Translations under genes and position numbers: made by a program
The notes under the pieces: model-generated
Seen by the model: the letters and a program-made list of their open reading frames with translations, nothing else
Told to the model about the DNA's origin: nothing
The model's database searches: none
DNA from: Lycocorax pyrrhopterus obiensis
Lineage: Eukaryota > Chordata > Aves > Passeriformes > Paradisaeidae
DNA length: 64,000 bases
NCBI GenBank assembly: GCA_014706295.1
Contig: JACSVZ010000007.1
Coordinates: 4,349,699-4,413,698 of the forward strand
Reading direction: 5' to 3'
Shown: piece by piece, positions 11,363-24,768 of the stretch
Layout: every line of letters begins with the position of its first letter
Position numbering within the stretch: position 1 is the first letter of the stretch

Positions 11363-11430
11363 AATAACATACACGCTTTAGAGAATAATTGTTTTGAATA
11401 ACGTACACACTTTAGAGAACAATTTTTGCT
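11363..11430 (+). repeat. 34-bp tandem duplication
   Basis: Two adjacent 34-base units start at 11363 and 11397 and share AATAAC.TACAC.CTTTAGAGAA. They differ at three positions in the first 28 bases and diverge at the right end. This looks like a simple replication-slippage duplication. Confidence 0.8.
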
Positions 11431-11817
11431 GCATTTGTTGGCTTTTGTTGCTGAACATCTCAAAAATCCTTTTTTCACCCTGAATATTGCTTTTGCAACT
11501 GCAGATCAATAATTGCTTTCTCACCATCATTGAAAAATAATGACATGTCTGTGTATTTGATCAGCTGCAAATTAAGCTCCAGCTGAAAGGCACCCCTTGG
11601 ACAAGTGGGCCAGGATGGAGCAGGGAGATGATTTTGCTGTCAGACACAGCAGTGCGGGCACATCCCAGAGCACACCTTGTTGGTCTGGATGAATAAAAAG
11701 AACATAACTGAGGAGATTTCTGGAGCACTCGGAGTACGAGTTGTGTTCCCCTGTTTTGCTGGGCAGGGGTAGGCTGCTTTCTTCATGCTTAACTGCCCAA
11801 CAGACAAGTGTGGCCAT

Positions 11818-11870
11818 GTCATATTGTCATAGTGTCATAGTGTCACAGTGTCGCATTGTCATATTGTCCC
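11818..11870 (+). repeat. 8-bp tandem repeat, six and a half copies
   Basis: Six octamers of the form GTCAYANT plus a partial copy run in tandem: GTCATATT, GTCATAGT twice, GTCACAGT, GTCGCATT, GTCATATT, then GTCCC. Copies vary at one to three positions. Confidence 0.9.
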
Positions 11871-13400
11871 AGCCACACCATGGGAATATTAAACACAGCC
11901 TGGAACTGTTAAAAGGTATCCTCATTCTACCTCTTTAATTAAGAATGTTATTGCAGTAATGCTTGTAATTGCTTTCCTATGATGAGATTTAAAGAATGCC
12001 TAGATTCTGTTTTCACTCCCCCACCAAAATTGTCTTGTATTTCTATTTATACATGACTGTTATGTGCATTGTAATGAAATTATTCCATACTTCTAAATTC
12101 TGTCATGATTTTCTTGGAGACAACTTGTTTTAAAAACATGTTTTAATTAGTGAATGTCTTGGAAAAATATGCTTTGTCTCATTCCTTCTTTTATTGCATA
12201 GGAAGCTGGAAAAACTCCAATGATCACCGGTATTACTGTCTTATAAATTGCTATAATATATTTCTCAAAATTTCACACAGTGCTGAATGGTTTTGGCAGT
12301 ACGAAATGGATAATGTGAATTAAGTTTAGTCTCTAAACTAATTTTCCATAAATATGGAAACTCTGAAGAACCTCGATTTTCAACCAGAAAACTCTTCTCA
12401 TGCCTTATTCCTTAGAAATTATTTATTCTGAAAGGAGCAACACGATGGCAAAAAAAAAAATAGAGGAGGAGAGAACCAGGAAATGAAAAAAACATAATTA
12501 CATTTTGTAGCACTTTGGTGAATAAAATACACATTTCAACTAAATCAATTAGATCCAACTCCATGTAATTATCCTGAATGCAAACCCAACTTGAATTTAA
12601 CTTGCTACAGGAACTATGCAGTTTTCCCATTTGAAAAGACAGATTTTATCACCAGCTAAAGGCACTTCAATTAAAATTGGAGGCTTAACCACCCAGAAGC
12701 CTGCTGGCACTGCCTTGATGAGCTGTAATTCTAATTGGAAACTCTTTGCAGTCAGTGCACAGCAAAGAACCGTGGCTGTTTTTCCAGGGATGCCCGTGTT
12801 CTCTGCAGGTGTTTCCTGCATAGCACATCTGGAAGGGGGTTCATGACGTGCTCCAGGGAAGTGGGGGAGTGAAGAACAGGTTTGGATCCACCTGAACCAC
12901 GAAGTTGGTTCATTCTCGTTTCATAAGAAGTCTTGATTTTTTTATTATTCTGTATCCTCTATTATATTTTAATTTCATTATTTCGCTGGTGGAGTTAAAA
13001 TCTCTTCTGCCCGTCCCAGCAAAGGCCAGAGGGATTGGTTATATGCTAGAGCACTTTTCTGTGGAGCTGACCAGCTTGAAGAACCTTCAAATGAAAGCTG
13101 TAGGAATGGTAACTTGAGCATTGTAATTGAATCTACTAATGTGTTTTAGAGCTTATGATAACTGATTCAATGCATTTGTAGCTGACAGAGTCTGTAAGAA
13201 ATATCATCAACACCATTATTAGTATTTGATTATTGTTAAATAACCTCTTTGTTCATCTGTGATTTCTTCACTTAATGTTCCTAAGTTCTGTAGTTACATA
13301 GACCAAGAGTACTCTATTGCTTTTTGAGCTCTATTTCCTTAGCATATTCCAGCTACTGAATTCAGTGCAAAAGGCTCTTATGCCTTTGTACTGGGCCAAA

Positions 13401-13465
13401 TGTGTTGGTGGTTTTTTTTTTTTGCTTTGGTTAGTGGTTTTTTGGTTTGGGTTTGGTTTTTTTAA
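13401..13465 (+). repeat. T/G-rich low-complexity tract
   Basis: Runs of T alternate with GG, giving GGTTT-like units and long T stretches. There is no coding or family signature. Confidence 0.75.
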
Positions 13466-16400
13466 AAGAAAAAATCCGGGATAGATAGTAACTAACACCA
13501 GAGAGTTCCAATTTTAGGTGAAACAACATCATAAAACACTACTCTCTGTTCAATAACTGTGATACTTTAATAATTAGAATGGACACAAGTGACAGTTTTA
13601 TTTCCCTCTGTATTACTTTTTGAGGTTTTGAGCAGATTTTTATGATACCACTTGTCATTGTGATAGCCTAAATAAGTTTACTACTGTTAAGCAAATGGAA
13701 GGTCCAATATTCAGTACAGCTGCTTACATTTTTTTTTTCAAATGACAGATTCTTGATCAAAAATCGCTTCCAAAAATCTTCTCAGAATTTCTCAATGTTT
13801 CATTTTTGCACAGTTTGAATATTTAATATGCAAATCAGTCGCCACAATTGTATAAAAATGGCCCATTTTTTGTGTGTGGCGTTGACAGTAATTTACTTTC
13901 ATCTTTTTCATATATTCTTTCATGATTTCCATGGTTCCAGTAGTAGGCTCAGCCTCTGCTGACACAGCACTTCTGCAAGCAGAATTTCTCTGTTCACTGT
14001 TGTGACTTTCAGCTGAGAAAGGATTGACTCAGCTTGGAATGAAACAAGTGATCTAACAGGGCCACCAGGAATTGCACCATTGAAAGGTGGCAAAGGTGGG
14101 AGAAATAACTGAGTTTAAGAGAAAGAAGGGAACATCATAGGATGGAAGAGGAGGAATATGGAAATGCACAGAGAAAGCCTTTCAAATTAAAGGGCTGTTT
14201 CAACTTAGTTGAAGATGAGACACTATTTCTTTGAACACATTTCACTGAATCACATTGAACATTTTAAGTAGGTTTTGGGACATTTTCCAGAAGTCAAAAG
14301 GTTAAGTCTTCCACTATATTTTTTAAGCAGTTTTGCTGGTTTTAAGTCTACATTCGTATCTCGAAAGATTTTTTTTTTTTTACATCAAAGGAAGAAAGAC
14401 AAGTAAAAATTTTAACTGGTGACTTTTTAGTGTTACACCATTTTTTCTTATGGGTATGATCATGGTAACTTTTTCAATCTCACCTTTGAAGAAGAAACTA
14501 CTGATGTATTTTAGGTCCTTTAAAGTAACCTAATGTAGTGTCTTTACTTTTTTCCAGGCTCTAATAATAATGAATAAGAGCAAGATTAATCCTTAAAGGG
14601 AATTCAAGTTTTCTTTTTTCCTTTCTGACTTCTGAAAATAGAATGTTCCTTGGAATCAGTGTTTCCTTTACAAAAGAATACGTTGCTAGGGTTTTTTGAT
14701 TAAATGTGACTCTCAAACAAATCCTGCCCTAATACTAGTACTACTGTTTGTTGATTTTCTACAGCAATGTCCCTTGGAAAAATAACAAGAATACAAATAA
14801 CAAGGATACTTAAAGACAGTTTACATCTCCATTCCTGCAGTTGGTGCATATATGTTTTAGCTATTTATCTCCTTCCCTGTATGTCACCTGCAGGTATTCA
14901 CACCTCACCCTTAGACTGCTGTGTCAGGAACAGCTGCATGGAGTGACTGCACCTGACATCAGGTGAAACTCAGTACCTTGGAATGATTCCTACAGTGTAC
15001 TCTCTCCCCTACAAGCACTGTGTGTGGTGAGTTGAGTCATTCACACTGGCTTGTATCCGTTGTGTTCTGGTAGAAAAGGTAGTAGCTACTGCGAGGCTCC
15101 TTTCACAAGGCAATGCAATAATGAGCGGGATGCTGATCCTCAAAATGTAGCTTTCCATGAGTCTGGAAATGCCAGGCTAATATTCCAGTGGGGACTGAGT
15201 GGTTAATGTAAAACTCCAGCTCTGACAGGCAGGATCTCATTGTGATAAGGTGAGTTTCTAACTGAATTATCAAGCCTCATATAGGCAGTGATCTGTCTTG
15301 GGGCAGCTGCTAACAGCATCAACAACTGTGAGCTGCTTAACCATCATGGTACTGAAAAATCACGTAAGCATTTAAGATTAGGTTCTTATTCTCCAAGATT
15401 TGAAGGTTTCCTTGAGTTTAAGCAGAAAAGAGTCCCAGTGAAGACAGCTGGCATTTCAATTTGGCTAAAGATACAGCTGTTCTTAATGGTTGCATCATGC
15501 TTTGACCCTGAGCATGACAAATTGTTTTAGCTAGAAAACAGAAATTGTAAAAGATTCTTCATTTGGGTGGTATTCACACTGCTTGCCAGTTTTCCTTCCA
15601 TTGTAACAACTTTTTGATCCTGTGGTAGTGTACAGGAACATTCTCATCAACACGAAACAAACCAGTTAAAGACTTACACATCCCTCAATGCAAAATATTT
15701 TCTGAGGAAGTCCTGTAGAATCATGGGCAGTTCTGGGATATATTCTATGGAGGGCAGCATTTCTCCAAAGATCTGTTCCGTAAACTATACACAAACCTCT
15801 TTTTTTCTACAGCTACTTAAGAATACTGATTTTAGTATTTGCCTTTTTTCCTGTGTGTAAAAAGATCCATTATAGTTGCCATTTTTTCTGCCATGCATTT
15901 TCTTCCTTGCTGGTAGTAGGCTTAGGCTTCAGTTTAGCCAAGTGTGTGAGCTCGACTTCACTGTGGTGAACTGTACCTACATGACTTTCCTAGGTAAGGC
16001 ACCCAGCACGAGGAAATCCATTCTCCTCAAGTTTGAACTTGCTTTATGTTTGCAGAGAAAGTCCTCTTTAACAATTATTCTGAGAACCAAGCCCTTGAGA
16101 ATATAGGATCTTTCATGTTGCTATCACTTACATGCTGTGGACAGTGTCATAGCTGTTAAATATGTGATAATCACACCATTTCTGTTTCTGGCCAAACTTC
16201 TCAGAAATACAGCTTCCAACCTGATACTAAGCTGGGTAAAATGTCTGAAGACTTTATGCACAGGCTCAGAAAGACATTGATTGCTGGCTGATGATGTATT
16301 GAGCAATCTGTTCTTCAAGCAGAGATGGGCACTGCTAATAAGGCTTAGAAGTAAACCAGGAGTTTTGGCATTAATAGAAAATTACAATAATCACAATATT

Positions 16401-17792
16401 AACGTTTTTTTAAATTCTTAAATTAGACATTGTTTAGGAAGTCAGCAGTTTGGAACAACATTGTTTTCTTAACTTCTTTCAGCATACATCTAAATGCTAA
16501 TATTTTATTATTAGAAAACCATCCCAAAACATTAATGATCTATTAAGGAAACTGAACAGCCTCTGCCTATATGTAAGAAATCAAATATTCTTCATAAAAC
16601 AATCCAGAGAAAGAAGGCCATGGAATAAGGCTATCCATAATGTGTTATGTGTATTTATATGTATAAATATGAAGTTATTCTGTCAGTAGAACTATAAGCA
16701 TATAAATTCTATAGAGATAAGAGAAACAACAAACTCCTGAGCTGGATTTGCATATTTTGCAATCTTGCAATGTATATCTCTGCTTCTTCTATAATTGATT
16801 TGAAGCTGCTACAGCAGCATCAAAGTGTCAGAGACTTCAATTTATATACCACTCTGCCCAAACCTGTAGTCCAGTCACAGCGTGAGTTATTCTTTATTTT
16901 GCTTGAAAACACCTTGCAAATAAATGCTTTATGGTTCTCAAATCCTCATGTTGATTATGGATAGGAAAACTCTTTAGACAAGAAAAGCATGAGATGTGCA
17001 GACAAACACAGTTCTCTTGAGGATGCTGAGTGTGCACTATGGTCACTGACCTGTCACTGCTGATTTACCTTTGGATCACCTTAATGTTCCTGTAGCAGCA
17101 GGAAATATATCTTCTGTGGGATGCTGTCAAGCTCAGAGATGTTGGTACCTTTCAAGTTTAATAACAACATGGCTTCTCATTCATCTGAAAATACTGGATT
17201 CTGATTTGTGGCTTTCAAATACCTGATGCAAATTTTCGAAAGCCTTTCAGGAATGACTGGGCTTGTTAAAAAATTATGGTACGTGGCAATCAGATCCACG
17301 GGTCACGGTTTAACCAAACAATCTATATAAGATTTAACCACAGGCAATACTTCCATACTCAGAAAATGAAGTGTTTTTGAGGGAAAAATATGTAGTTTAA
17401 TTGACAAATTTTCACTTAAGAATGAAAACAAACGCGCCTTCAAATTCGTTTATTTGGTTATAGGAATCTCATTATTCAGACTTAATTTAAAACACCGTTT
17501 CGGTTAAATACTGAGCTATGAAAACACTTGTTTTTATTTGTAGTTGATAATATACTGGAGTTTTAGGCAGTTGCCCTTCCCTTAACCATTGGATTACTGT
17601 AGAACTGGACACAACAAAGGTTTCTACTTCTTTTTGTTTGTTCATTTCAGAGCATTAATAGGAAATTAAATAAAACTGAAGAAACTCAATGAGGAGAAGC
17701 AATGGATATTTCCTTGCAAGCTGTGATTTCTTTCTCACCATGCTAGGAGAAAAGGAAGAATTATTTCCTATAGCTGGGATGATTTTTTTAAC

Positions 17793-17822
17793 TTTAGAAA
17801 TGAGAGATTTAGAAATGAGAGA
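17793..17822 (+). repeat. Exact 15-bp tandem duplication
   Basis: TTTAGAAATGAGAGA occurs twice head to tail without mismatch. Fifteen is a multiple of three, so an overlapping frame stays open and repeats a Leu-Glu-Met-Arg-Asp unit, but nothing else supports coding there. Confidence 0.9.
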
Positions 17823-20589
17823 TGCCATTCTGGAGGAATTGCCACTGCTTGTATCATGGGGAGCAAGAGAAAATCTGGGGACTTCATTTCCACTCCAAAT
17901 GTTAGTCTAGTTCACCCACACTGGAAAACAGCCTTATGGAAAAATTTGTCTAGAGAAAGACAGTAGATGAGATTTGTGAGTGAAGTTCTGGCAAAATGAG
18001 ACCCTTTCAGCGGGCCTGCAATTTGCTTGCAGATGAGATGGAAAAATGAGGGAAGGGAACAGTAACAAACTAGTAACAGTCAGGTTTTGATTATTAATTC
18101 TAGCTCAATATGACTTCTTATTTGTGTATTTTTAAAATGGACTAAAGCATTAAAAGCAAGTTTTTCATGCATTTTAACTTTCTGAAAAACTAGATATCAG
18201 ACTTTACTTATTTGGAGAATTTCTTTGGGTTTTGTATTCTATTTGTTTTGACAGTTTTATTGCTTGCTTTCTACAGAAGAGAAAGCAGCCTACGCCACAT
18301 TAAAAGGAAAATATTACAAGTGACAACAGCCTCTGGAAGTTACAGACACAAATTAGCTGACAAAGGTTCCTAGGACACAGACACAATTAATTTAATTCCA
18401 AAACAGTGTCACAGAAATTCTTTTTAGATTCACTTGAATCTGTTGAAAAAATGAATGGATGTTATCATGCATTTACTGATTTTAAAGCATCTGTTGCTCT
18501 TATAGAATGGAAAGCACATTTTTAATAAAATCAAATAAAAATCTTTGATTATCAGGAGTACTGTGTGTTTGTGTTAGTGGGAACTTCAAATATGTTGAAT
18601 TCCTGCTTCTGAATTCTTGCGGGAATCAATTCTGCATAAATTTGAAGTCAGAAGTTAGAGCAATGAACTGTATAAAGCTACTACTGATGGGCCACTGTGG
18701 TGGAATTCGTAATTTCTAGTTTAAAAAAAAGAAAACAGTAGCCACATACCTTTTCTAGATTGTATGTAAAATACCTCTATCAAAACACCTGGCTGTTACA
18801 TTTCTCTGGAGGAGAAAGAATAGTATCTGTGGCAGCTGAATCTTGCTGTTTCCGGATGCTGAAATAGCAATTAAAATTAGTACATAAATAGAAATGTATA
18901 AACAGTTACATTTATTTTATGGAGTTAGTTTGTATTCTGTCCAAAAAACCATGCAGAACTAAATAAATAAAAACATAACCAGATGCAGGAAAATACCAGG
19001 TATACATATTATCACAAACTATCTGTCTTTAGCCTACAGATTGCAGGCTAAAAGCTGCGATGAACTTAAAGGAAACAAATCAGAATCTAAGGGTGATAGT
19101 GTGTCTGTTGGTCAATTTACCATTAAACAATTTTATATTTTTTGACAGCTGCCCACAAACAGAAAGAAGCTAATACATAAGAAGAAATAAATCACAGTAG
19201 AAAAGGAGATTAAAAAATCAGATTAGATTGGCTTTTGGAATTTCTAGGTTGCTGTATTCTCACACGTAAGGTTCCTGGAAAAGGAGGAAAAGGAGATACA
19301 GCTCTTGGTCCCAAATATCATTAGAAAGTAGTCCCAGTTTAGGGGGGAAGGCATTCAGTGGTGTTTGGCCCTACCCCAACCACTCAGTGGAGCATCTCTT
19401 TCCTAAACCATCACTCACACCATTCCCAAAGACTAATCGTTCCTGCAGAACAGTAACAACAGCAGGACCGTAGGAGATCCACATAGAAAATAACTTGGAT
19501 CGCTGTTCAAACATTTGAGACTGCATGAAATCCCTTTCACATATTTTGTTCTAATTTTTTTTCAAAAATCTTGGGGACCTCTGATGGCACAGAACTCCAG
19601 TGGAATCCAAAGAAAACTAGGATTATTGGTATTGCTCCTTCATCACCTCTCAAAAGAGGATCATCATTTCATCCCTTGCAGAAGTGGAAGGGATAATCAG
19701 GTTTTAGAATTCAAGCATTATTGGGATATTAGGTAGATTTAAGTTAGCAAAAGGGGGATTGTAATACCATAAGCTGTAGAGGTTGAAAAACCAAGGAGAT
19801 ATAAAACGGTAAGCCTCCAGTTGCAGTATGAAACAGTAAACCCAGAAAAATGCTGACATCTGTAATGCATCAGGAATGTAAATGAATTCATTGTAACATA
19901 AATGATAATTGAGAACTCTCACTGATAATTTAGGATGTCTGAAAATTTTAAAATTGTGCCTGAAGCACAGTATGGAGCTCTCTGAAGTTTTTAGTTTCAG
20001 TAAAGGTTGGTCCATTTTCTTTACTGTTTCTGTGTGTTGCTACTTCATTGCCTGTGTTTCCTGGTATTCTTTCAGTTGTGTGTACAATCAGAGGCTGCCT
20101 TGCAAGGTTCCTCATAAAAATTACCTTTCTGTCTATGTGCATGTCTTTTTATGTTAATGACTATATTAAAAGGTTTTCTCAATCACAGTGATTCAAAAGG
20201 ACAAGCTATAATATTAAAGGCAGGTTTAAGGCAATCTTGTTTATCAGCTCCCATTTTATTCACAGTATCCAAAATATTGTAAAGGACAAGTGAAAAGGCA
20301 TTCACAGTATACACACTGCAACTGAAATGTTTGGTTACCAGTGGAATATCTTTTGGTCATCTTATTAAATCAGTAATGTTTAGGATCTGAACGCCAAGCA
20401 GTTTATTTTCCCCTAAAGTAAAACCTCATGGTAGAACTCAGATTAAAAATGGCCTAAAGAAAGGACTTAATCTGATTAGGAGATGACAGCTCCATCCCAT
20501 ATCAATTTACAGAAGTCAGAAGTGGTTAGTTATATCAGTTTTCCTTGGTTATTACGTTCAATCTTGAATAAATGAGGGGGAAAGTCTGT

Positions 20590-20790
20590 CTGTGCTCCTC
20601 ACATGCAGTCATTTAATTCACTATTCTTTTCTGGCAAATCTCATTCATAGTGCTCCTTTGAAATATGATTGGTGATGCCAATTACCAGAGGCATATTGGC
20701 TGAACAGAATATATTTCATTTTATTAGAGAAAAAGACATCAATGGAATCTGCTGTAATTTCTGTCCCTTGCTATTTAATTCCTTTACAGT
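20590..20790. promoter_or_regulatory. Possible conserved noncoding element
   Basis: This non-repetitive stretch is rich in factor-site-like words, including CCAAT-like and TCF-like (CTTTGAA) sequences and several ATTA/TAAT homeodomain cores. The texture resembles developmental enhancers, but conservation cannot be judged from one sequence. Confidence 0.2.
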
Positions 20791-20912
20791 TTACTTTTTA
20801 TTTTAGAGGATGAGCATGCATCTTCTGCTCCCACTCAGTTTCTCGTTATTTCTCCATTAAGTCAAATTACAATATAATTCAAGAATATCCAAATTGATGA
20901 AAGATGGTATTG

Positions 20913-20934
20913 CTTTAGCTTTTAAAAGCTAAAG
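20913..20934. repeat. Perfect 22-bp palindrome
   Basis: The sequence is exactly self-complementary about 20923/20924, with arms beginning CTTTAGCTTTT. There is no spacer. It could form a cruciform or bind a dimeric factor. Confidence 0.85.
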
Positions 20935-21438
20935 AGCCATAGAATAAGCAGCTTCCCTCATCTATAATCTTAGTCTTATCAGATGCTCAATTCAACTGAA
21001 GACAATATAAATGTAGGAGTTTAGAAACCAACAACCAAACTGATACACTGCCTACAGTAAGGATATTTTATCATGCAAATGTCAATAATCTCAGAAATAA
21101 GCTTTAAAGGAGAACAGAAAATTTGAATTAAAACCAGGGAGTTCATTGACATAAGACAAATGATCATTAAAACTGAGTTAGTTAAAAGAAGAGAGTTTTA
21201 TATTAAATTCTTACTGATATTTTAAATTTAGCCGAAGTCCTGGCTTCAAAAGAGTTTGGCTTTTACCCACAGTGTACAGCTACATCCATTCTTTCTCAAT
21301 AACAGGCCTTGGCCATCTGGCAAGGGTTGGCAACCTGTTCCATTTTTGTGGGGTACATCTGATTAACTACCTTCTGTGCCCATGAACGGTTTTCCTGAGG
21401 AAACCAACAGAGCTGTGCCGCTCTCTGTCTCCTCCCAG

Positions 21439-21545
21439 GGCTTGTGCACTTCATCCTGGAGTACAAAGAGCCTTTGCGGACCCTTGCACGCTGGGCTGAG
21501 AGGGGCAGTTACGCAGCAGATAAAATAAAGAACATACGGAGTTAG
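21439..21545 (+). CDS. Candidate terminal coding exon with its own poly(A) signal
   Basis: A pyrimidine tract and CCTCCCAG form a very good splice acceptor ending at 21438. The frame that follows (first two bases complete a split codon) reads about 34 residues to TAG at 21543-21545. The peptide is protein-like and basic, ending in an amphipathic stretch (RTLARWAERGSYAADKIKN). Overlapping AATAAA and AATAAAA signals lie at 21610-21619, with a GT-rich stretch near 21627. Acceptor, short frame, stop, poly(A) signal and GT-rich element appear in the order of a last exon. I do not recognise the peptide. It could also be the last exon of a noncoding RNA or a coincidence. Confidence 0.28.
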
Positions 21546-21609
21546 TTATTGCACGCCCTGCTACAGCAATTTAAAATAGAGCCTTAACTTTAAATCTCTA
21601 ATTACTATC

Positions 21610-21619
21610 AATAAATAAA
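21610..21619 (+). terminator. Candidate polyadenylation signal
   Basis: Overlapping AATAAA/AATAAAA is followed about 10 bases later by a GT-rich element. It lies about 65 bases after the stop of the exon candidate at 21439-21545. AATAAA is frequent in AT-rich DNA, so its value comes from this position. Confidence 0.35.
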
Positions 21620-21882
21620 ACTAAATCCTGGTGTATAATGCTGGAATGGAGCACAGCAGTGATTTCCAGAGCAGCTGTATGTGGCTCCTGCCATCGTGGG
21701 TGACCCTGCGGCCCGGGCCTCAGATCTATGCATTAAGTGCACTAATAACTCAGCCAAAATCAAAGATGGTACTTCATTCTGATACTCACACAAACAATTG
21801 ACCTTTGCTGCTGCACTTTTGTTATGTTTTGAAACACTCACACCACAAAGAGGGAGGTGAGGATTTCCCTTCAAAATTCCTC

Positions 21883-21901
21883 AAAAAAAAAAAAAAAAAA
21901 A
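21883..21901 (+). repeat. Poly-A run (19 A)
   Basis: An uninterrupted A run. There is no AATAAA or processed-gene sequence just upstream, so it is not clearly a retroposed tail. Confidence 0.85.
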
Positions 21902-24760
21902 GATGGAGTTTAACCATAAGGCAGTGTAAAAGATGGAGGTTGTCAAAATACCAGAAAAGATGACAAACTTGTGAAATCCCTTGATTTACAAGGGAGGCCC
22001 AGGGCTACAAATACTTGTTCCACTTCATTGGACACAGCACAATCTGCTGGTCCAGGACAGATTTATCCTGCAGCCTCAGCCAGCCCAGTCACACTCACTT
22101 TCTAACACAACCTGTTGGGAACTCACCAGCACTTGAGAACTGTATCTGGATCTCATCTACCAGATGGAAAAAGAATTCAACTGGTTTGTTTTGTTTTATT
22201 TGCTTGTAGCAAGCAACTTCAGTTTATCACAGCCTTATTTTATGCATCATGTGGGTGAATCCTGCCTATATGTTTACAATGTTTACATTTTATAACTATT
22301 TAAAATATGATCTTGCAACTTAAGGGTCTTCTTTAACTTTTAATATAATATATTTCAGCAAATGTATAAAAAAAAGTGTTTTATAACAATGAAAATAAAT
22401 ATGAATACACTATTACAGTTTGACTTAAAACTCCTCAAGCAAGATGGAACGGTACAAGCCCTGGTATACAATATTTTTATACTTAAGTTAAATATAAATT
22501 TAAATATAACTTCAATATTAAAAAATATAATACCAGTACAATAAAAAGCCATTAATATCCTTTGTAGAATCAGATGCTTTTGTCATAAGCAATAGAAGAC
22601 CCTCACTTAACGAGCATTTCTGTGCAAATAGGAACAATCTCAGCTACAGGGAGAAATTTTGCTGGAGGTATCTCAGTGAAAGAGTGAGAGATAACAGAAA
22701 GCTGTAAAACTGACCAAGAAAGCAGCAAGATAGTATTAGGCACAGTGATACAAATAGAATAACACTGGAAAACATATATTGGCAAGAGAGTTTTGGAATA
22801 TTGTCTAACCAAACTAGACTTCATAGCCTATACCTTACAGTCTGTATAGTTCATTTCACTGTGGATTCCAGGGACTGTGTGATTACCCTAGAAAAAGAAA
22901 ATTAAATTTATTGCAAAATAAATCTATGTATGTGTCATTTAATACATATAGTGCATTATTCTTCATTCTCTTTCTGCATTGCATAGTTAATCTCTCCAGC
23001 AAAGGTTTTTTAAAAGTCATTTCTGTGCAGTGCGTGAAGCTGATAGGTTGTACACATTACATGCATATGTGATGTACACAAGATAAGTAGACAGCAATGA
23101 GAAAATCAGTTTTGACTGTATCTTCATTAATTACATGATAAACACATATACAATAAAATAGATTTTTAATACATGTATATAAATATATTGTATAGACGAT
23201 ATATAGAGTGGCTCTTTATAAACAACACGGTTAGAAACTCTAAGTAAATCCTAAACAGCCTGACTGTGCTACAGGGATCTGTGGAAATAGTCTAATAAAG
23301 AAATCAATCCTTGAATCTCCATCTCTTTTGCAGTGGGCTTTGGGTCGTGTTGAGCTGCTCGGTCATACAAGGCACATCTTTTGACAGTCAGGTCTCATAT
23401 TTAGCACCTCTACCCCTGCAATTGTTTTCCCCAAGGCATAAGTTCCCTGGCTGGGTTTATAAGCATTCAGATAAGCACAATTCTTTTGCAGCTGGTTGAT
23501 CATACAAACATCTGTTTGGGTGATGGCAGTTTAAGTAATAATGAAAAATTTCTTTTGAGTTGTAACAATGAGCAATATGTCAATGTGGCAAAATATTGTA
23601 ATGATATTATCAGAAATTTCTCTCAGGATTTTAGATTTGGTAAATAAAAAACCCAATTCCTTTTACTTCAGTATGTCTTTAAAAAAACCAAGGTAGGTGG
23701 TCTTAGCCAACTGTGTCTTCCTGAGTGAAGTTTGGTTCCAGAGTTGATTATGGCCAACAGATGGTCCAGATATTGCTTAATTGTAATTAAGATATTTTAG
23801 TTTTCATTTATATTTCATGGCTGGATCTTTACACATCTTATACTGGAGAAAAGAGCTATTTCTGCCCTAATGCTCAATTTAAAAATTGCTGGGTTTCCTG
23901 TGGATTCTGTGTTCAGAATAGAAATTTGTATTGTCCACAGTTTATGTTGTACAACATATGCTTAGCTAATCTCTCCAGTCTGATTTTGAAGCATTACTTG
24001 TTATCTTATGTTGGGCCTTATTTCATGTCAACACCATCAAAAAGCTGCATAACACGTCAACAAGCTACATAGTATTAAGGTTATTAGCACCAGTTGTTGT
24101 TTTGCGTTTTATAATCCATGTAATTTCAGTACAGCTCTGAGGGAAATGTTTCCAAAGGCAAAATGAAACGATCCTCTCTGGTTCTCCAGCATATATCCAA
24201 AGATCTGATCCCATATCCTCTGCGTGGCCAGGTGCTGAAATGGTGACTGCTTATCCATCTGAATGAAAATAAGCTTTTAAATTCTGAAGGCAAACAATAT
24301 CTCACTCCTTGCTTTATCACTCCTTGCTGTTTTGACAGGCACCCTAAGGAGTTATTAGCACTGAATCCAGGCCTGTTTTACTGTCCTGTACGTGAATATT
24401 CATGCACATATCCATATGACTATTTTTAAGTCTCGGTAAAGATCATAGTTCTTGACTTCTAATCAGTCAAAATATATTTACATCTAAATCCCATGTATAT
24501 TCAACTCTATTGTTAAGGCCTTCATAGGAAGTGTAATTAATCTGATCGGTATCCCACTGGGGTCTTTAAAAATCAGTCTTTGATAAAGCTCTTGAATGAG
24601 ATGAAAAATACTGTATCGATCTCCTAGGACATAAAAAGTGTGTTGAAATACCTCTGCATACTCTACGTTTGCGCTGAATTTGAGTTGGTCCTGAGTTTTT
24701 TAGTCCATCTGCCGTGGGTTTTCACTACCACTGGATGGGGCTCCTTGTCTGAGCCGGGGT

Positions 24761-24768
24761 AACCGGTT
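24761..24768. promoter_or_regulatory. Grainyhead-type palindrome AACCGGTT
   Basis: This is a perfect match to the GRHL/TFCP2 family consensus, which contains a CpG and is therefore rarer by chance in this AT-rich DNA. It is a single site with no visible partner. Confidence 0.25.

Larger units (their letters stand above)
11940..20590. other. Unique AT-rich noncoding sequence
   Basis: This long stretch has no recognisable gene or interspersed repeat. It holds G/T-rich low complexity at 13401-13465, a poly-T run near 14370, and a 15-base duplication at 17793-17822. A good donor match (AAG|GTGAGT) lies at about 15249, but I find no matching exon. Frames of 60-80 codons here have no domain or splice context. 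Confidence 0.55.

Noticed and set aside
21883..21938. Poly-A run as the tail of a processed pseudogene
   Set aside because: No poly(A) signal or gene-like sequence precedes it and no convincing target-site duplication flanks it.
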